A stretch of 64,000 nt of DNA from Allocatelliglobosispora scoriae (GCF_014204945.1 NZ_JACHMN010000003.1:620001-684000); one strand, 5' to 3'; positions 25,082 through 35,699 are shown, numbered from the stretch's first letter. The notes: a model not told the origin generated them from the letters alone. Program-made: numbers and translations.

Positions 25082-25869
25082 TGAGGTCCCGGATCATCGC
25101 CGGGCTCGCGCTGAGTGTCGTGGCGGCCGGGCTGGCGGTGGCCGGTCCGGCCGCCCCGGCCCGGGCCGCCGCCTGCTCCGGCGCGACCGGGGTCACCGTC
25201 GTGGTCGACTTCGGCTCACTCGGCGGCGGGATCAAGACCGGCTGCGCGTCGGGAGACCCCGCGACGGGACTCGCGGCGCTGCGGGGCGCGGGCTTCACCA
25301 CGACGGGTACGCAGAAGTGGGGCCCCGCCTTCGTCTGCCGCATCGACGGCAAGCCCGGCGCGGCGGACGAGCCCTGTGTGAACACGCCGCCCTCGAGCGC
25401 CTACTGGTCCTACTGGCACGCTGACCGGGGCGGATCGTGGTCCTACAGCAACCTCGGGGCCACCGCCTATGACCCGAAGGCGGGCACGGTGGAGGGCTGG
25501 GCATTCGGCAGCGGCGGCCGGCCCGGCATCTCGCCGCCCGCGAAACCGTCAGCGCCCAAGCCGTCGCCTTCGGCGAAGCCTGCTTCACCTCGGCCGGAGG
25601 TGTCGCCGGCTCGGCCTACGCCGGGTGCGACCGGCACGCCCGGGGGTGTCGCGGGGTCCTCGGCGGTTCCTTCGGCCAGCCCGGTGCCGGTGGCGGTGAC
25701 GAGTTCGCCGGTGGGCGTAGCCACCGAGGTCGTCTCGCCCGTCGTGGCGGAGGTGGACGCGCAGCGTGGCGGCGGTTTCACCGGGGTCGCGGTCGCCGGA
25801 GTGATCATCGCGGTGCTCGCGGGGCTGGGCGTGTGGACGGCGCGGCGGCGACGGCTGGATGGATCCTGA
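25078..25869 (+). CDS. Membrane-anchored DUF4430-like (transcobalamin beta-domain-like) protein
   Basis: A 263-residue exported protein: signal peptide (1-30), a compact Cys-containing domain (about 32-140; GVTVVVDFG, YWSYWHADRG, VEGWAFG) of DUF4430 type, a Pro/Ala/Ser-rich spacer, and a C-terminal membrane helix followed by RRRR. It lacks an LPXTG motif, unlike its partner. Its start overlaps the preceding stop (ATGATG). DUF4430-like domains resemble the C-terminal beta domain of transcobalamin, so the two genes look like that carrier split in two. The TGA stop is supplied by an inserted repeat element, so the native C terminus may have been altered. Confidence 0.82.
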   Translation: MMRSRIIAGLALSVVAAGLAVAGPAAPARAAACSGATGVTVVVDFGSLGGGIKTGCASGDPATGLAALRGAGFTTTGTQKWGPAFVCRIDGKPGAADEPCVNTPPSSAYWSYWHADRGGSWSYSNLGATAYDPKAGTVEGWAFGSGGRPGISPPAKPSAPKPSPSAKPASPRPEVSPARPTPGATGTPGGVAGSSAVPSASPVPVAVTSSPVGVATEVVSPVVAEVDAQRGGGFTGVAVAGVIIAVLAGLGVWTARRRRLDGS

Positions 25870-25915
25870 CCTTTGTTGCACTTTTCGCGGCGTGTCCAGC
25901 ATTAAAGTTCAGGGG
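25862..25915. repeat. Repeat family 2, reverse-oriented copy C
   Basis: GATCCTGACCTTTGTTGCAC through CGCGGCGTGTCCAGCATTAA to AGTTCAGGGG is the reverse complement of copy A. Here the other end of the element overlaps the 3' end of the DUF4430-like gene and provides its TGA. Confidence 0.9.
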
Positions 25916-25964
25916 AGGGGCGCCGCCCGGGTGACGGGCGGCGCCGCTTGCGTCGCGGGATGGG

Positions 25965-26447
25965 TTACGGGGCGACGCTGGGGGCGGTTCCGGCGCCGAA
26001 GGCCCAGCCCTCGACCGTGCCCGGGGCGGGGTTGTAGCTGCCCGCGCCGCTGCCGCTGTAGGACCACGTGCCGCCGGGGGTGGCGTGCCAGTAGGACCAG
26101 TACGCCGTGGCGGGAGCGCCGTTGCACGGGTTGGGCAGGCTGTTGATCCGGCAGATGAAGCCCGGGAACCTGGGCACGAAGGCGTAGCTGAACCCGGCGC
26201 CGGTGAGGGCGGTCAGGCCGCTGGTCGGATCGCCGAGCGCGCAGGCGACCGTGGTGCCGCCGCCGAGCGAGCCGTTGTCGACGATCACGGTGACGCCGGT
26301 CGACCCGGAGCAGGCGGCGGCGTTGGCGGCCTGCGGTGAGGCCTCGCCGACGACGAGGCCGGTCGCGAGCAGGAGGCCGGCCGCGACGGTGGCGGCGAGA
26401 CGGCGCAGCCGTCCGGGCGGGGTGAGGGCGGTGGTTGCGGGAGTCAT
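25965..26447 (-). CDS. Secreted DUF4430-like (transcobalamin beta-domain-like) protein
   Basis: A 160-residue exported protein starting at the ATG on the complement of 26445-26447, with a basic N terminus, hydrophobic signal and Ala-rich cleavage region. The mature domain is a clear paralogue of the upstream DUF4430-like protein (GVTVIVDNGSLGGGT, YWSYWHATPGGTWSY, VEGWAFGAG), with conserved cysteines near ACSGS, VACALG, FICRI and NPCNG. It lacks any C-terminal anchor and should be freely secreted. A second cobalamin riboswitch precedes it. It converges on the anchored pair. Confidence 0.82.
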   Translation of the reverse strand: MTPATTALTPPGRLRRLAATVAAGLLLATGLVVGEASPQAANAAACSGSTGVTVIVDNGSLGGGTTVACALGDPTSGLTALTGAGFSYAFVPRFPGFICRINSLPNPCNGAPATAYWSYWHATPGGTWSYSGSGAGSYNPAPGTVEGWAFGAGTAPSVAP

Positions 26448-26571
26448 GTGCTGGCGCCTTTCCGGGTGGTCCCGTCGGTCCGCATGACAGCAGACCGGAA
26501 CCGGCGCGCACCTGTGGGTGCGGCCCGCGGCGCCGTCCCGCGGACCACGACGGGAGGGGGTGAATATGCAC

Positions 26572-26690
26572 GTCGGCGGGCATTCGGGCTCGCCGCGATC
26601 GACGGATCGCGGACTCACCGTTGCGGGTCAGCGCCGGATTCACACCGGACTTCCCCCACCACCGTGCTCTTCAGTTGTCGCCGCGAGTGT
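26572..26690 (-). ncRNA. Cobalamin riboswitch 2
   Basis: Read on the minus strand: CACGGTGGTGGGGGAAGTCC, then GTGTGAATCCGGCGCTGACC, CGCAACGGTGAGT and the closing GAGCCCGAATGCCCG. Core bases match riboswitch 1 almost exactly. It ends about 125 bases before the secreted DUF4430-like gene. Two TTGACA boxes (complement of 26710-26715 and 26729-26734) lie upstream as -35 candidates. Confidence 0.92.
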
Positions 26691-26858
26691 TGTCGCAGCT
26701 ACTCGACGCTGTCAAGCGGGCGGCGCGTTGTCAATACGGCAGCCGACAATGCGGTAATCCACACAGCACAGTCACCACGAACGGGTGGCTTCGGTTGGGC
26801 AGAGCGTGACATTCCGGTTGGTGGCTGCTGGGATCGAAATACATAGTGGAGAGGCTGA

Positions 26859-29084
<2,226 letters not shown>

Positions 29085-29116
29085 AGCCGGCCATCGGGGA
29101 GGGCTAGAGTCGGCGG

Positions 29117-30106
29117 GTGCGCATTCGCCGTCACGCTCTCGTCGCAGCAGCTCTGTGCCTCGCCCTCGCGGGCTGCGGATCCAGCGCCAACGATCCGCAG
29201 CCCGTCGCGGGCTCTCCTGCCGCGTCGGGGGAAGCGCTGCCCGCGGGCACCGACGAGCCGGTCGGGCTCTCCGCGACCCAGCTTCCGGCTCCGTCGCCGA
29301 CCGCCGGGCCGCGCGCTCCGACCAAGACCTTCGCCATCGGTACGCGGAGCCTCAGCCTCTCCCGATCGGGGCGCTCCCTGCCGACCACGGTGTGGTACCC
29401 GGCGACGTCGAAGGGGTCCAACACCCCCGTGGCCGCCGGAGTCTTCCCGGTGCTCGTCTTCAGCCACGGCCTCAACGGGCTCCCGGAGTACTACCAGCAG
29501 CTCACCACCCGCTTCGCCGCCGCCGGGTTCGTCGTCGCGGCACCCGCCTACCCCTTCACCAAGAAGGGCGCGTCCCCGTTCAACGCCGGTGACATGGGCA
29601 ACCAGCCCGCTGACGCGTCCTATGTGGTCACCAAGGTGCTCGAGCTCAACACCAGGTCGGGGGACCGGTTCGCCGGGCACCTCGACGGGTCCCACGTCGG
29701 CGCGGCCGGGCACTCGGCGGGTGGCTTCACCACGGCGGGGATGCTCGCGTCCGGGAAGCGGGACACCCGGATCAAGGCCGGGATCGTCATCGCGGGCGGT
29801 CCGATGGGCACCTTCAGCGGGCCGAGAACCCCGGTGCTCTTCGTGCACGGAGACAAGGACGGCACGGTCTCCTGGGCGACCGGGCACAACGCGTACGCCA
29901 AGCTGAGCTGGCCGAAGGCCTTCCTCACCGAGATCGGCCAGGGCCACGGCGAGTACCTCGGCCCCGGCGCGAAGGGCTTCGACCAGATGATGCGCACGAT
30001 GCTCGACTTCCTGCGCTGGGCGCTCTACGGCGACACCACGGCTAAGGGGCGCCTCGCCAAGGGCGCCGTGACCTCGGGGGTCACGCGCTATGAGTCCAAG
30101 CTCTAG
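29117..30106 (+). CDS. Lipoprotein alpha/beta hydrolase
   Basis: A 329-residue exported hydrolase: lipoprotein signal with lipobox LAGC, a Pro/Ala-rich spacer, then an alpha/beta-hydrolase core of the chlorophyllase/dienelactone-hydrolase-like group. Oxyanion region FSHGLNGLPEYY, nucleophile elbow GHSAGG (Ser near 203), acid in FVHGDKDGTVSW and late His in GQGHGEYLG are all present. GTG start 32 bases after geoA. Likely an esterase; substrate unknown. Confidence 0.82.
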   Translation: MRIRRHALVAAALCLALAGCGSSANDPQPVAGSPAASGEALPAGTDEPVGLSATQLPAPSPTAGPRAPTKTFAIGTRSLSLSRSGRSLPTTVWYPATSKGSNTPVAAGVFPVLVFSHGLNGLPEYYQQLTTRFAAAGFVVAAPAYPFTKKGASPFNAGDMGNQPADASYVVTKVLELNTRSGDRFAGHLDGSHVGAAGHSAGGFTTAGMLASGKRDTRIKAGIVIAGGPMGTFSGPRTPVLFVHGDKDGTVSWATGHNAYAKLSWPKAFLTEIGQGHGEYLGPGAKGFDQMMRTMLDFLRWALYGDTTAKGRLAKGAVTSGVTRYESKL

Positions 30107-30515
30107 CGCCCGGGCGGTGCTCGGCGGGCTCGCGGCCGTGCACCTGTGGTGGGGGAGCTGGGCATATGTCGCGCCCGCGGACTTCTTCGCCCGGTTCCCC
30201 GGCTTCGGCCACCGCTGGACCGCGGCGTACCCGCCCTATAACGAGCACCTGATCGCGGACCTCGGCGCGACGTTCCTGACGCTCGGGGTGCTGCTCGCGA
30301 TCGCGGCGGCCGTCGCCGATCGGCGGGTGACCCGGGTGGTGCTCACCGGGGTGGTGCTCTTCTCCGCGCTGCACCTCGTATTCCACTCGCGGCACGCCGG
30401 GCTGCTCGGCGGTTCGGAGTGGGTCCTCAGCCTGGTCACCCTGGTCCTCGGCGTCCTGGTCCCGGGCGCCCTGCTCGGCGTGACCTGGACTCGCCGTTTT
30501 AGCACCGACTCTTGA
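30090..30515 (+). CDS. Small four-helix membrane protein
   Basis: A 141-residue protein with four hydrophobic helices and a conserved-looking FPGFGHRWTAAYPPYNEHL loop after the first. It overlaps the hydrolase gene by 17 bases, so it is translated from the same message. I do not recognise a functional family; DUF4345-like is possible. Its TGA stop lies inside a family 1 palindrome (TCT TGA AG), so the insertion has set its C terminus. Confidence 0.7.
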   Translation: MSPSSSARAVLGGLAAVHLWWGSWAYVAPADFFARFPGFGHRWTAAYPPYNEHLIADLGATFLTLGVLLAIAAAVADRRVTRVVLTGVVLFSALHLVFHSRHAGLLGGSEWVLSLVTLVLGVLVPGALLGVTWTRRFSTDS

Positions 30516-30522
30516 AGAGTTG
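30506..30522. repeat. Palindrome family 1, variant copy (CGACTCTTGAAGAGTTG)
   Basis: One change from the consensus. Its flanks (ACC before, CGGCGATCGTGG after) match the right-arm type. It overlaps the end of the membrane-protein gene and supplies the stop. Confidence 0.85.
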
Positions 30523-30553
30523 CGGCGATCGTGGCCGCGGCATGCGGGTTCCC

Positions 30554-30636
30554 GCCGGTGGCGGAGCCCCCGAAAGCCGGTGGCGGACCCCCGAAGCCGG
30601 TGGCGGACCCCCGAAGCCGGTGGTGGACCCCCCAAA
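30554..30636. repeat. Four tandem copies of a 20-bp minisatellite
   Basis: Units GCCGGTGGCGGACCCCCGAA at 30576 and 30596 are identical; the first (30554) and last (30616) differ by one to three changes. It lies between two family 1 palindromes; no gene is visible in the 273-bp gap. Confidence 0.9.
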
Positions 30637-30640
30637 GCTG

Positions 30641-30657
30641 CAACTCTTGAAGAGTTG
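30641..30657. repeat. Palindrome family 1, left-arm copy before the kinase gene
   Basis: CAACTCTTGAAGAGTTG followed by GGTGTGATCTTGGGG. With the right-arm-type copy at 31749 it brackets the kinase gene. Confidence 0.9.
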
Positions 30658-30788
30658 GTGTGATCTTGGGGCAAGGTGGGGATGAACCGCTCGTCGCGAC
30701 GTGAAGCGATCTTGTCGGTAGAATCCGTGACGGCAATGCCGAGTGGTGTCTAGCTATAACGGCAGGTCAGACAGGACGTGAAGCGAAG

Positions 30789-31745
30789 TTGCGCGACTTG
30801 GGAGGTCGTTACCGGCTGCAACAGCAGATCGGCCAGGGTGGCATGGCCGCCGTCTGGCAGGCCTACGACACCGTGCTCGAGCGCGTGGTCGCGGTCAAGC
30901 TGCTGACGCCCGAGCACACCCAGGACGCCCACGCCTACGACCGGGCGCACAACGAGGCCCGCTACGCGGCGCGGATCGGGCACCCCAACGTCGCCGCCGT
31001 CTATGACTTCGGCACCTCCCGGCGGGCCGGTCTCGGTGCCGCCTACCTGGTGATGGAGCTGATCGAGGGGCCACGGCTCGTCGACTACCTGCGCCAGGGG
31101 CCGATGGACTGGCGGTTCGCGGTGAAGGTCTGCGCCGAGGTCGCCGCCGGTCTCGCCGCCGCGCACGGCCACGGCATCGTGCACCGCGACATCAAACCGG
31201 CGAACGTCGTCATCACCCCCGCCGGTGCGAAGATCCTCGACTTCGGGATCGCCGCCATGACCGGCACCCCCGATCGCAACGCCGACGGCAGCATGGTCGG
31301 CACGGCCGGCTACATGGCACCCGAGCGGGTCGAGGGCCACCACCCCGTCACCCCCGCCAGCGACATGTACGCGCTCGGCGTACTCCTGCACCAGTGCCTC
31401 GCCGCGGGCCGCCCCCCGCCGCCCGGACCCCTGCCGGAGCCCGACGCCCTGCACCTCTTCCCGGAGCTGCTGGTCCTGCCGACGGTGGAGGACCTCGCAC
31501 CCCGGGTGGCGACGATCTGGGCGGGCTGCATGCGGGACGACCCGGTGCAGCGGCCCACCGCGGTCGCGGCCGCGCTGATCCTCTCGGTCTGCGTCGATGC
31601 CCAGGTCTACGTGCCGGTGGTGACGCCCTCCCGGCCGCCGACCTCGACCAGCTCGGGCTTCGTCGATTCCTTCGACGCGGAGACGATGGAGCATCGTCCG
31701 GACCTGACCGCGTTGCCCACCGAGGGCTGGCAGCGGCCGGAGTAA
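30789..31745 (+). CDS. Soluble Hanks-type serine/threonine protein kinase
   Basis: A 318-residue kinase (TTG start). All key motifs are present: glycine loop IGQGGMAAVWQ, the VAVK lysine, HRDIKPANVV near residue 132, DFG near 150, and APERVEG. The kinase domain ends near 265, and the remaining 50 residues are a Thr/Ser/Pro-rich tail with no membrane helix or PASTA sensor, so it is cytosolic, unlike most actinobacterial PknB types. Flanked closely by family 1 palindromes; target unknown. Confidence 0.9.
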   Translation: MRDLGGRYRLQQQIGQGGMAAVWQAYDTVLERVVAVKLLTPEHTQDAHAYDRAHNEARYAARIGHPNVAAVYDFGTSRRAGLGAAYLVMELIEGPRLVDYLRQGPMDWRFAVKVCAEVAAGLAAAHGHGIVHRDIKPANVVITPAGAKILDFGIAAMTGTPDRNADGSMVGTAGYMAPERVEGHHPVTPASDMYALGVLLHQCLAAGRPPPPGPLPEPDALHLFPELLVLPTVEDLAPRVATIWAGCMRDDPVQRPTAVAAALILSVCVDAQVYVPVVTPSRPPTSTSSGFVDSFDAETMEHRPDLTALPTEGWQRPE

Positions 31746-31748
31746 CAC

Positions 31749-31765
31749 CGACTCTTCAAGAGTTG
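31749..31765. repeat. Palindrome family 1, right-arm copy after the kinase gene
   Basis: CGACTCTTCAAGAGTTG preceded by TAACAC and followed by CGGGGATCTTG, starting 4 bases after the kinase stop. Confidence 0.88.
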
Positions 31766-31836
31766 CGGGGATCTTGCGGATCTCGGGGTGCTGCTCGGGT
31801 ATCGCGCGCGGCGCCGATAGTTGGCAGACTGTGGCG

Positions 31837-31968
31837 ATGCTGACGCTGGTGGAGGTCGCGGCGGAGCAGGGCAATGCCCTGCAACCGTTGCTGAAGATCG
31901 TGGGCATTGTGGGCGGCATCGCGGTGCTGATCGTCGCCATCCGCTACATCCTGGGCAAGAAGATCTGA
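31837..31968 (+). CDS. 43-residue single-pass membrane protein
   Basis: Begins MLTLVEVAAEQGN and has one hydrophobic helix (LLKIVGIVGGIAVLIVAIRY) ending in basic residues (LGKKI). No Shine-Dalgarno is obvious. The peptide is short, but the hydrophobic pattern and the terminator right after it support a real gene. Unknown function. Confidence 0.5.
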   Translation: MLTLVEVAAEQGNALQPLLKIVGIVGGIAVLIVAIRYILGKKI

Positions 31969-31973
31969 ATCTT

Positions 31974-32008
31974 GTGCGTTTCCGTCGCCAGAACGACGGA
32001 AACCGCAC
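31974..32008. terminator. Bidirectional hairpin between convergent genes
   Basis: GTGCGTTTCCGTCG pairs with CGACGGAAACCGCAC (one bulge) across a 6-base loop, between the small membrane protein (+) and the ABC exporter (-). Confidence 0.65.
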
Positions 32009-32013
32009 GGGGT

Positions 32014-33786
32014 TCACCGGTAGACCCGTGCCTGGAGGGTGAAGAGTTCGGCGTAGAGGCCGTTTCTCGCCATCAGCTGGTCGTGGGTGCCCTGTTCGGT
32101 GACGCGGCCGTCGGCGAGGACCACGATCAGGTCGGCCAGGCGCACCGTGGAGAAGCGGTGCGAGACGAAGAGGGTCACGGCACCTGACTCCCGGCGGGCG
32201 GCCCGGGCCGTCGTGGCGAACCGTTCGAAGAGCGCGTGCTCGGCCGCAGCGTCCAGGGCGGCGGCCGGCTCGTCGAGCGCCAGCAGCAGCGGGGTCGGCC
32301 GCATCAGCGCGCGGGCCAGGCCCAGCGACTGCCACTGCCCGCCCGAGAGTTCGGCACCATCGGCGTACGCCCGACCGAGCGCGCCGTCGAGCCCTCCCGG
32401 CACCCGGTCCCGTGTTTCCGTGGCGCGTGCCCGGACGAGCGCGTCGGTCAGCGCCGCGTCGTCGCCGATCCGCGGTAGGTCGCCCACCCCGACGTTGTCG
32501 CGCAGCCGCAGCTCCAGCTTGGCGAAGTCCTGGAAGAGCATGGCGATCCCGCCGTGCCAGGCGTCGGCGGCGAACGAGCGCAGATCGGTGCCGTCGACGG
32601 TGATCCGCCCGCCGGTCGGCTCGTAGAATCCACACAGGAGCTTCACGAGCGTGCTCTTGCCCGCGCCGTTCTCGCCGACGACCGCGACGATGCTGCCCGC
32701 CGGGATGCGCAGCGAGACCTCGTCGAGCACGGTCTCGTCGCCGTAGCCGAAGGTGACGTGCTCCAGCCTGATGCCCTTGCGCAGTCGGCGCGGTGCCTGC
32801 TTGCGGCCGGGCGGGGCGGGTGTGGCGCGCTCGCGCAGCATCGCCAGCCGCTCGACGGTGCGACCGGCGGCCTGCAGGATCGCGAGCAGGCCGAGCGCGC
32901 TCGCGACCTGCACGCTGATCTGCACGGCGAGGGTCACCACGAGGATGACGTCGCCGACGTTCGCGGTGCCCGCCACGGCTTGATCGATGACGAGCAGGAT
33001 CGAGGTGCCGTAGGCGAGGGCGAAGAGGAGCTGGCCGCTCGCGCGGAGGGCGGCGGCTCGCCGATAGGCCCGCCAGATGGCGGCCGTCGCCTCGGACCAG
33101 GTCTCGGCCTGCCGGGCCATCAGGTGCCGGTCGGCGCCGAAGAGGCGGATCTCCTTGACGGCGTCGGCGTCGGCGGCGAGCTCCAGCAGGTGGCCGGTGA
33201 GCCGGGTCCGCTCGGCGTTGGCCTCCCTCGCCCGGTTGGCGAGGCCCTGGGCCCGTTTCGCGATGAGTACGGGTGGCACGGCCGCCAGCGGCAGCAGGAC
33301 GAGCCAGGGGTTGACGAAGGCGAGGATCACCGTGGTGACCCCGGCCCGCAGGAGCAGCCCGGTCAGGTGCAGCACACCCTCCAGGGCGGGCCGGGTCTGC
33401 CCGACGTCCTGGCGGGTCAGGGCGAGGGTGTCGGCGAACTCGGGATCGTCGAGGTGGGCGAGGCCGGGGGTGCCGTTGGCGATCTGCAGCAGCTCATCCT
33501 CGAGCTTCGCGCCGCACTGCTCACCGAGCTCGAAGTAGTACAGGTGCGCGAAGTGCCCCATCATCAGCTCGAAGACGAGCAGCAGGGCGACTCCGGCGGC
33601 GAAGAGCGTCGCCGTCCCGGCCGCACCGGCGAGCGCGGAGTTGGTGAAGTCCCGCAGCAGCAGGCCGACGAAGGGCGTCGACAGGTAGCCGATGAAGAGC
33701 AGCCCGACCCCGATGACGAAGCGCCGCCGATCGGTACGCACCGCCAGCCGGACCAGGAACACGATCGCTGCGCCGAGGCTTCTCAC
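32014..33786 (-). CDS. ABC exporter half-transporter (membrane + ATPase), subunit 2
   Basis: A 590-residue type IV ABC exporter: about six membrane helices in residues 1-310, then an ATPase with Walker A GENGAGKST, signature LSGGQWQS and Walker B LLLALDEP. The GTG start overlaps the stop of the upstream half-transporter (GTGA), so the two are co-translated and probably form a heterodimer. They diverge from the NRPS genes, and may export the product or its intermediates. Confidence 0.92.
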   Translation of the reverse strand: MRSLGAAIVFLVRLAVRTDRRRFVIGVGLLFIGYLSTPFVGLLLRDFTNSALAGAAGTATLFAAGVALLLVFELMMGHFAHLYYFELGEQCGAKLEDELLQIANGTPGLAHLDDPEFADTLALTRQDVGQTRPALEGVLHLTGLLLRAGVTTVILAFVNPWLVLLPLAAVPPVLIAKRAQGLANRAREANAERTRLTGHLLELAADADAVKEIRLFGADRHLMARQAETWSEATAAIWRAYRRAAALRASGQLLFALAYGTSILLVIDQAVAGTANVGDVILVVTLAVQISVQVASALGLLAILQAAGRTVERLAMLRERATPAPPGRKQAPRRLRKGIRLEHVTFGYGDETVLDEVSLRIPAGSIVAVVGENGAGKSTLVKLLCGFYEPTGGRITVDGTDLRSFAADAWHGGIAMLFQDFAKLELRLRDNVGVGDLPRIGDDAALTDALVRARATETRDRVPGGLDGALGRAYADGAELSGGQWQSLGLARALMRPTPLLLALDEPAAALDAAAEHALFERFATTARAARRESGAVTLFVSHRFSTVRLADLIVVLADGRVTEQGTHDQLMARNGLYAELFTLQARVYR

Positions 33787-35627
33787 GCGGCGACCTCCCC
33801 GACGGCGGCGAAGCGGCTCGCCTGGAGGTGGAACATCTCGGCGTACCGGCCGTCGGCGGCGAGGAGGCTGTCGTGGTCGCCGCGCTCGACGACGGTGCCG
33901 TGCTCCAGCACCACGATGTGGTCGGCGCGGCGCACCGTGGAGAAGCGGTGCGAGATGACGATGCTGGTCAGGCCCTCGGTTCGCGTGAGGAACTGGTCGT
34001 AGAACTCCACCTCCGCCCGCACGTCTAGCTGCGCGGTCGGCTCGTCGAGGATCAGCACGGACGCTCCTGAGTGGACGGCGTGGAGGGCTCGGGCGAGGGC
34101 GATGCGCTGCCACTGCCCGCCGGAGAGGTCCCGGCCGTCGGCGTACCGGGAGAAGAGGTTGGTTGTCAGGCCGCCGGGGAGTGAGTCGACGACGTCGCGC
34201 GCACCGGCGCGGTCTGCGGCCCGCAGCAGCGCGGCCTCGTCGGTGTCGCCGAGCCCGATGTTCTCGGCGGCGCTGAGCTCATAGCGGTTGAAGTCCTGGA
34301 AGATGACGGCGAGTCGGCGCTGCCACTGGCGGGGGTCGAGCTCGGCGAGGTCGGTGCCGCCCACGGTGATCCGGCCCCCGTCGGGGTCGTAGAAGCGGGC
34401 GAGCAGCTTGACCAGCGTGGTCTTGCCCGCCCCGTTGAGCCCGACGATCGCGGTCGACCGTCCGGCGGGCAGCTCCAGGTCGAGCGAGGTGAAGACCCGG
34501 TGCCCGCCGGGATAGCCGAACGCGACCCCCTCGAACCGGATCGCCCCGACCGGCCCGCCGCCGTCACGCCGTGCGGCGAAGCGTGGTGTCGAGGGCCTGA
34601 GGACGGGCCGGTCCGCCGCACCGCGTGGCGGGGGCGGCGGGGCGTCCGGCACGCCGGCCAGCGCGATGAAGTCGGTGAGTGCGGTATAGGAGCGGGTGCC
34701 GAACTGGGTCTGCACGTCGCACTCGGGGAAATAGACGCCGAACCGGATCGGGATGAGGACCGCCTGCACCGCGACGGCGAACTGCAGCAGGCTCAGCTCG
34801 CCCGCCGCAGTGCCCCTGGCGAGCTGTGCGAGGGCGAGGGCGGCCCCGAGGAGCCCCACGGTCGCGAAGCCCACGAACGGCCACATCAGCAGGCGCCGCC
34901 GACCCGCCCAGAACGGTTGCAGGTAGCCGTCGTTCTCCGCCCGGAGCCGGTCGCCGAGCCAGCCCCGCAGGCCGAGTACGCGGATCTCCTTCGCCGCGTC
35001 CGTGCCGGTGGCGAGGGTGCGGACGTAGTGCAGGCGGCGGCGGTTGGCGGTGAGCCCGTCCCACATGGCGCCGAAGCGGCCGAGCGAGCCGCGCTGGCCG
35101 AAGCGGATGACGATCGCGGTGGCACCGACCACGAGGGCGGTGAGCGGGTCCAGCACCACGGCGATGAGCAGGACGGCGCCGGCGAGCTGGACATACCGTG
35201 CGAGCAGGGCGAGGGTCGCCGCCGCCGCGTCACCGGGCGAGGCCGTGGTGCGGTCGAAGGCGGAGCGTATGTCGGCGAGCCTGTCCAGGACGCCGGGCTG
35301 CTCCAGTGTGGCGATCGGAGCATCGCGGAAGGAGGTCGCGAGCAGGAGCTGCACGCAGTGGCCGTCGATCCGCCGGGAGATCACCTCGGCGAGGGCGGTC
35401 TGGAAGGGGCCGAGGAGCTGCTGCAGCGCCAGCGATCCGACGGTGAGCGCCAGGGCGATCCCGATGCCCTCGGTCGCGGCGTGGGGCACCGTCGCCAGCA
35501 GCAGGCTCATCCACCAGATGACGGCGATCGGCAGCAGGCCGAAGACGACGTTGAGCAGCGCCGAGGCGGCGACCGTTGCGCGACCGGCGTGGGGGAGCAA
35601 CGACAGGATGGGCAGCCACCGCCGCAT
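33783..35627 (-). CDS. ABC exporter half-transporter (membrane + ATPase), subunit 1
   Basis: A 614-residue partner of the preceding protein. The membrane domain covers about residues 1-320; the ATPase has Walker A GLNGAGKTT, signature LSGGQWQR, Walker B VLILDEPTAQL and the switch His in VISHRF. It begins with an ATG behind a perfect TAGGAGG on the minus strand. The divergent 136-bp region to the next gene holds an AT-rich promoter patch. Confidence 0.92.
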   Translation of the reverse strand: MRRWLPILSLLPHAGRATVAASALLNVVFGLLPIAVIWWMSLLLATVPHAATEGIGIALALTVGSLALQQLLGPFQTALAEVISRRIDGHCVQLLLATSFRDAPIATLEQPGVLDRLADIRSAFDRTTASPGDAAAATLALLARYVQLAGAVLLIAVVLDPLTALVVGATAIVIRFGQRGSLGRFGAMWDGLTANRRRLHYVRTLATGTDAAKEIRVLGLRGWLGDRLRAENDGYLQPFWAGRRRLLMWPFVGFATVGLLGAALALAQLARGTAAGELSLLQFAVAVQAVLIPIRFGVYFPECDVQTQFGTRSYTALTDFIALAGVPDAPPPPPRGAADRPVLRPSTPRFAARRDGGGPVGAIRFEGVAFGYPGGHRVFTSLDLELPAGRSTAIVGLNGAGKTTLVKLLARFYDPDGGRITVGGTDLAELDPRQWQRRLAVIFQDFNRYELSAAENIGLGDTDEAALLRAADRAGARDVVDSLPGGLTTNLFSRYADGRDLSGGQWQRIALARALHAVHSGASVLILDEPTAQLDVRAEVEFYDQFLTRTEGLTSIVISHRFSTVRRADHIVVLEHGTVVERGDHDSLLAADGRYAEMFHLQASRFAAVGEVAA

Positions 35628-35686
35628 GAGACCTCCTATTGACGAGCGCTCCCAGGGTCGCGGCGGCCGGGGCCGACATCAATCGA

Positions 35687-35699
35687 CTTAATGGTTAAG
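35687..35699. promoter_or_regulatory. CTTAA-TGG-TTAAG inverted repeat in divergent promoter
   Basis: A perfect 5-bp inverted repeat in the only AT-rich stretch between the ABC exporter and the first biosynthetic gene. A candidate operator controlling export and synthesis together; no regulator gene is seen in the cluster. Confidence 0.35.

Noticed and set aside
30554-30657. Possible CRISPR array
   Set aside because: Units are contiguous 20-bp tandem copies with no unique spacers, and no cas genes are nearby.
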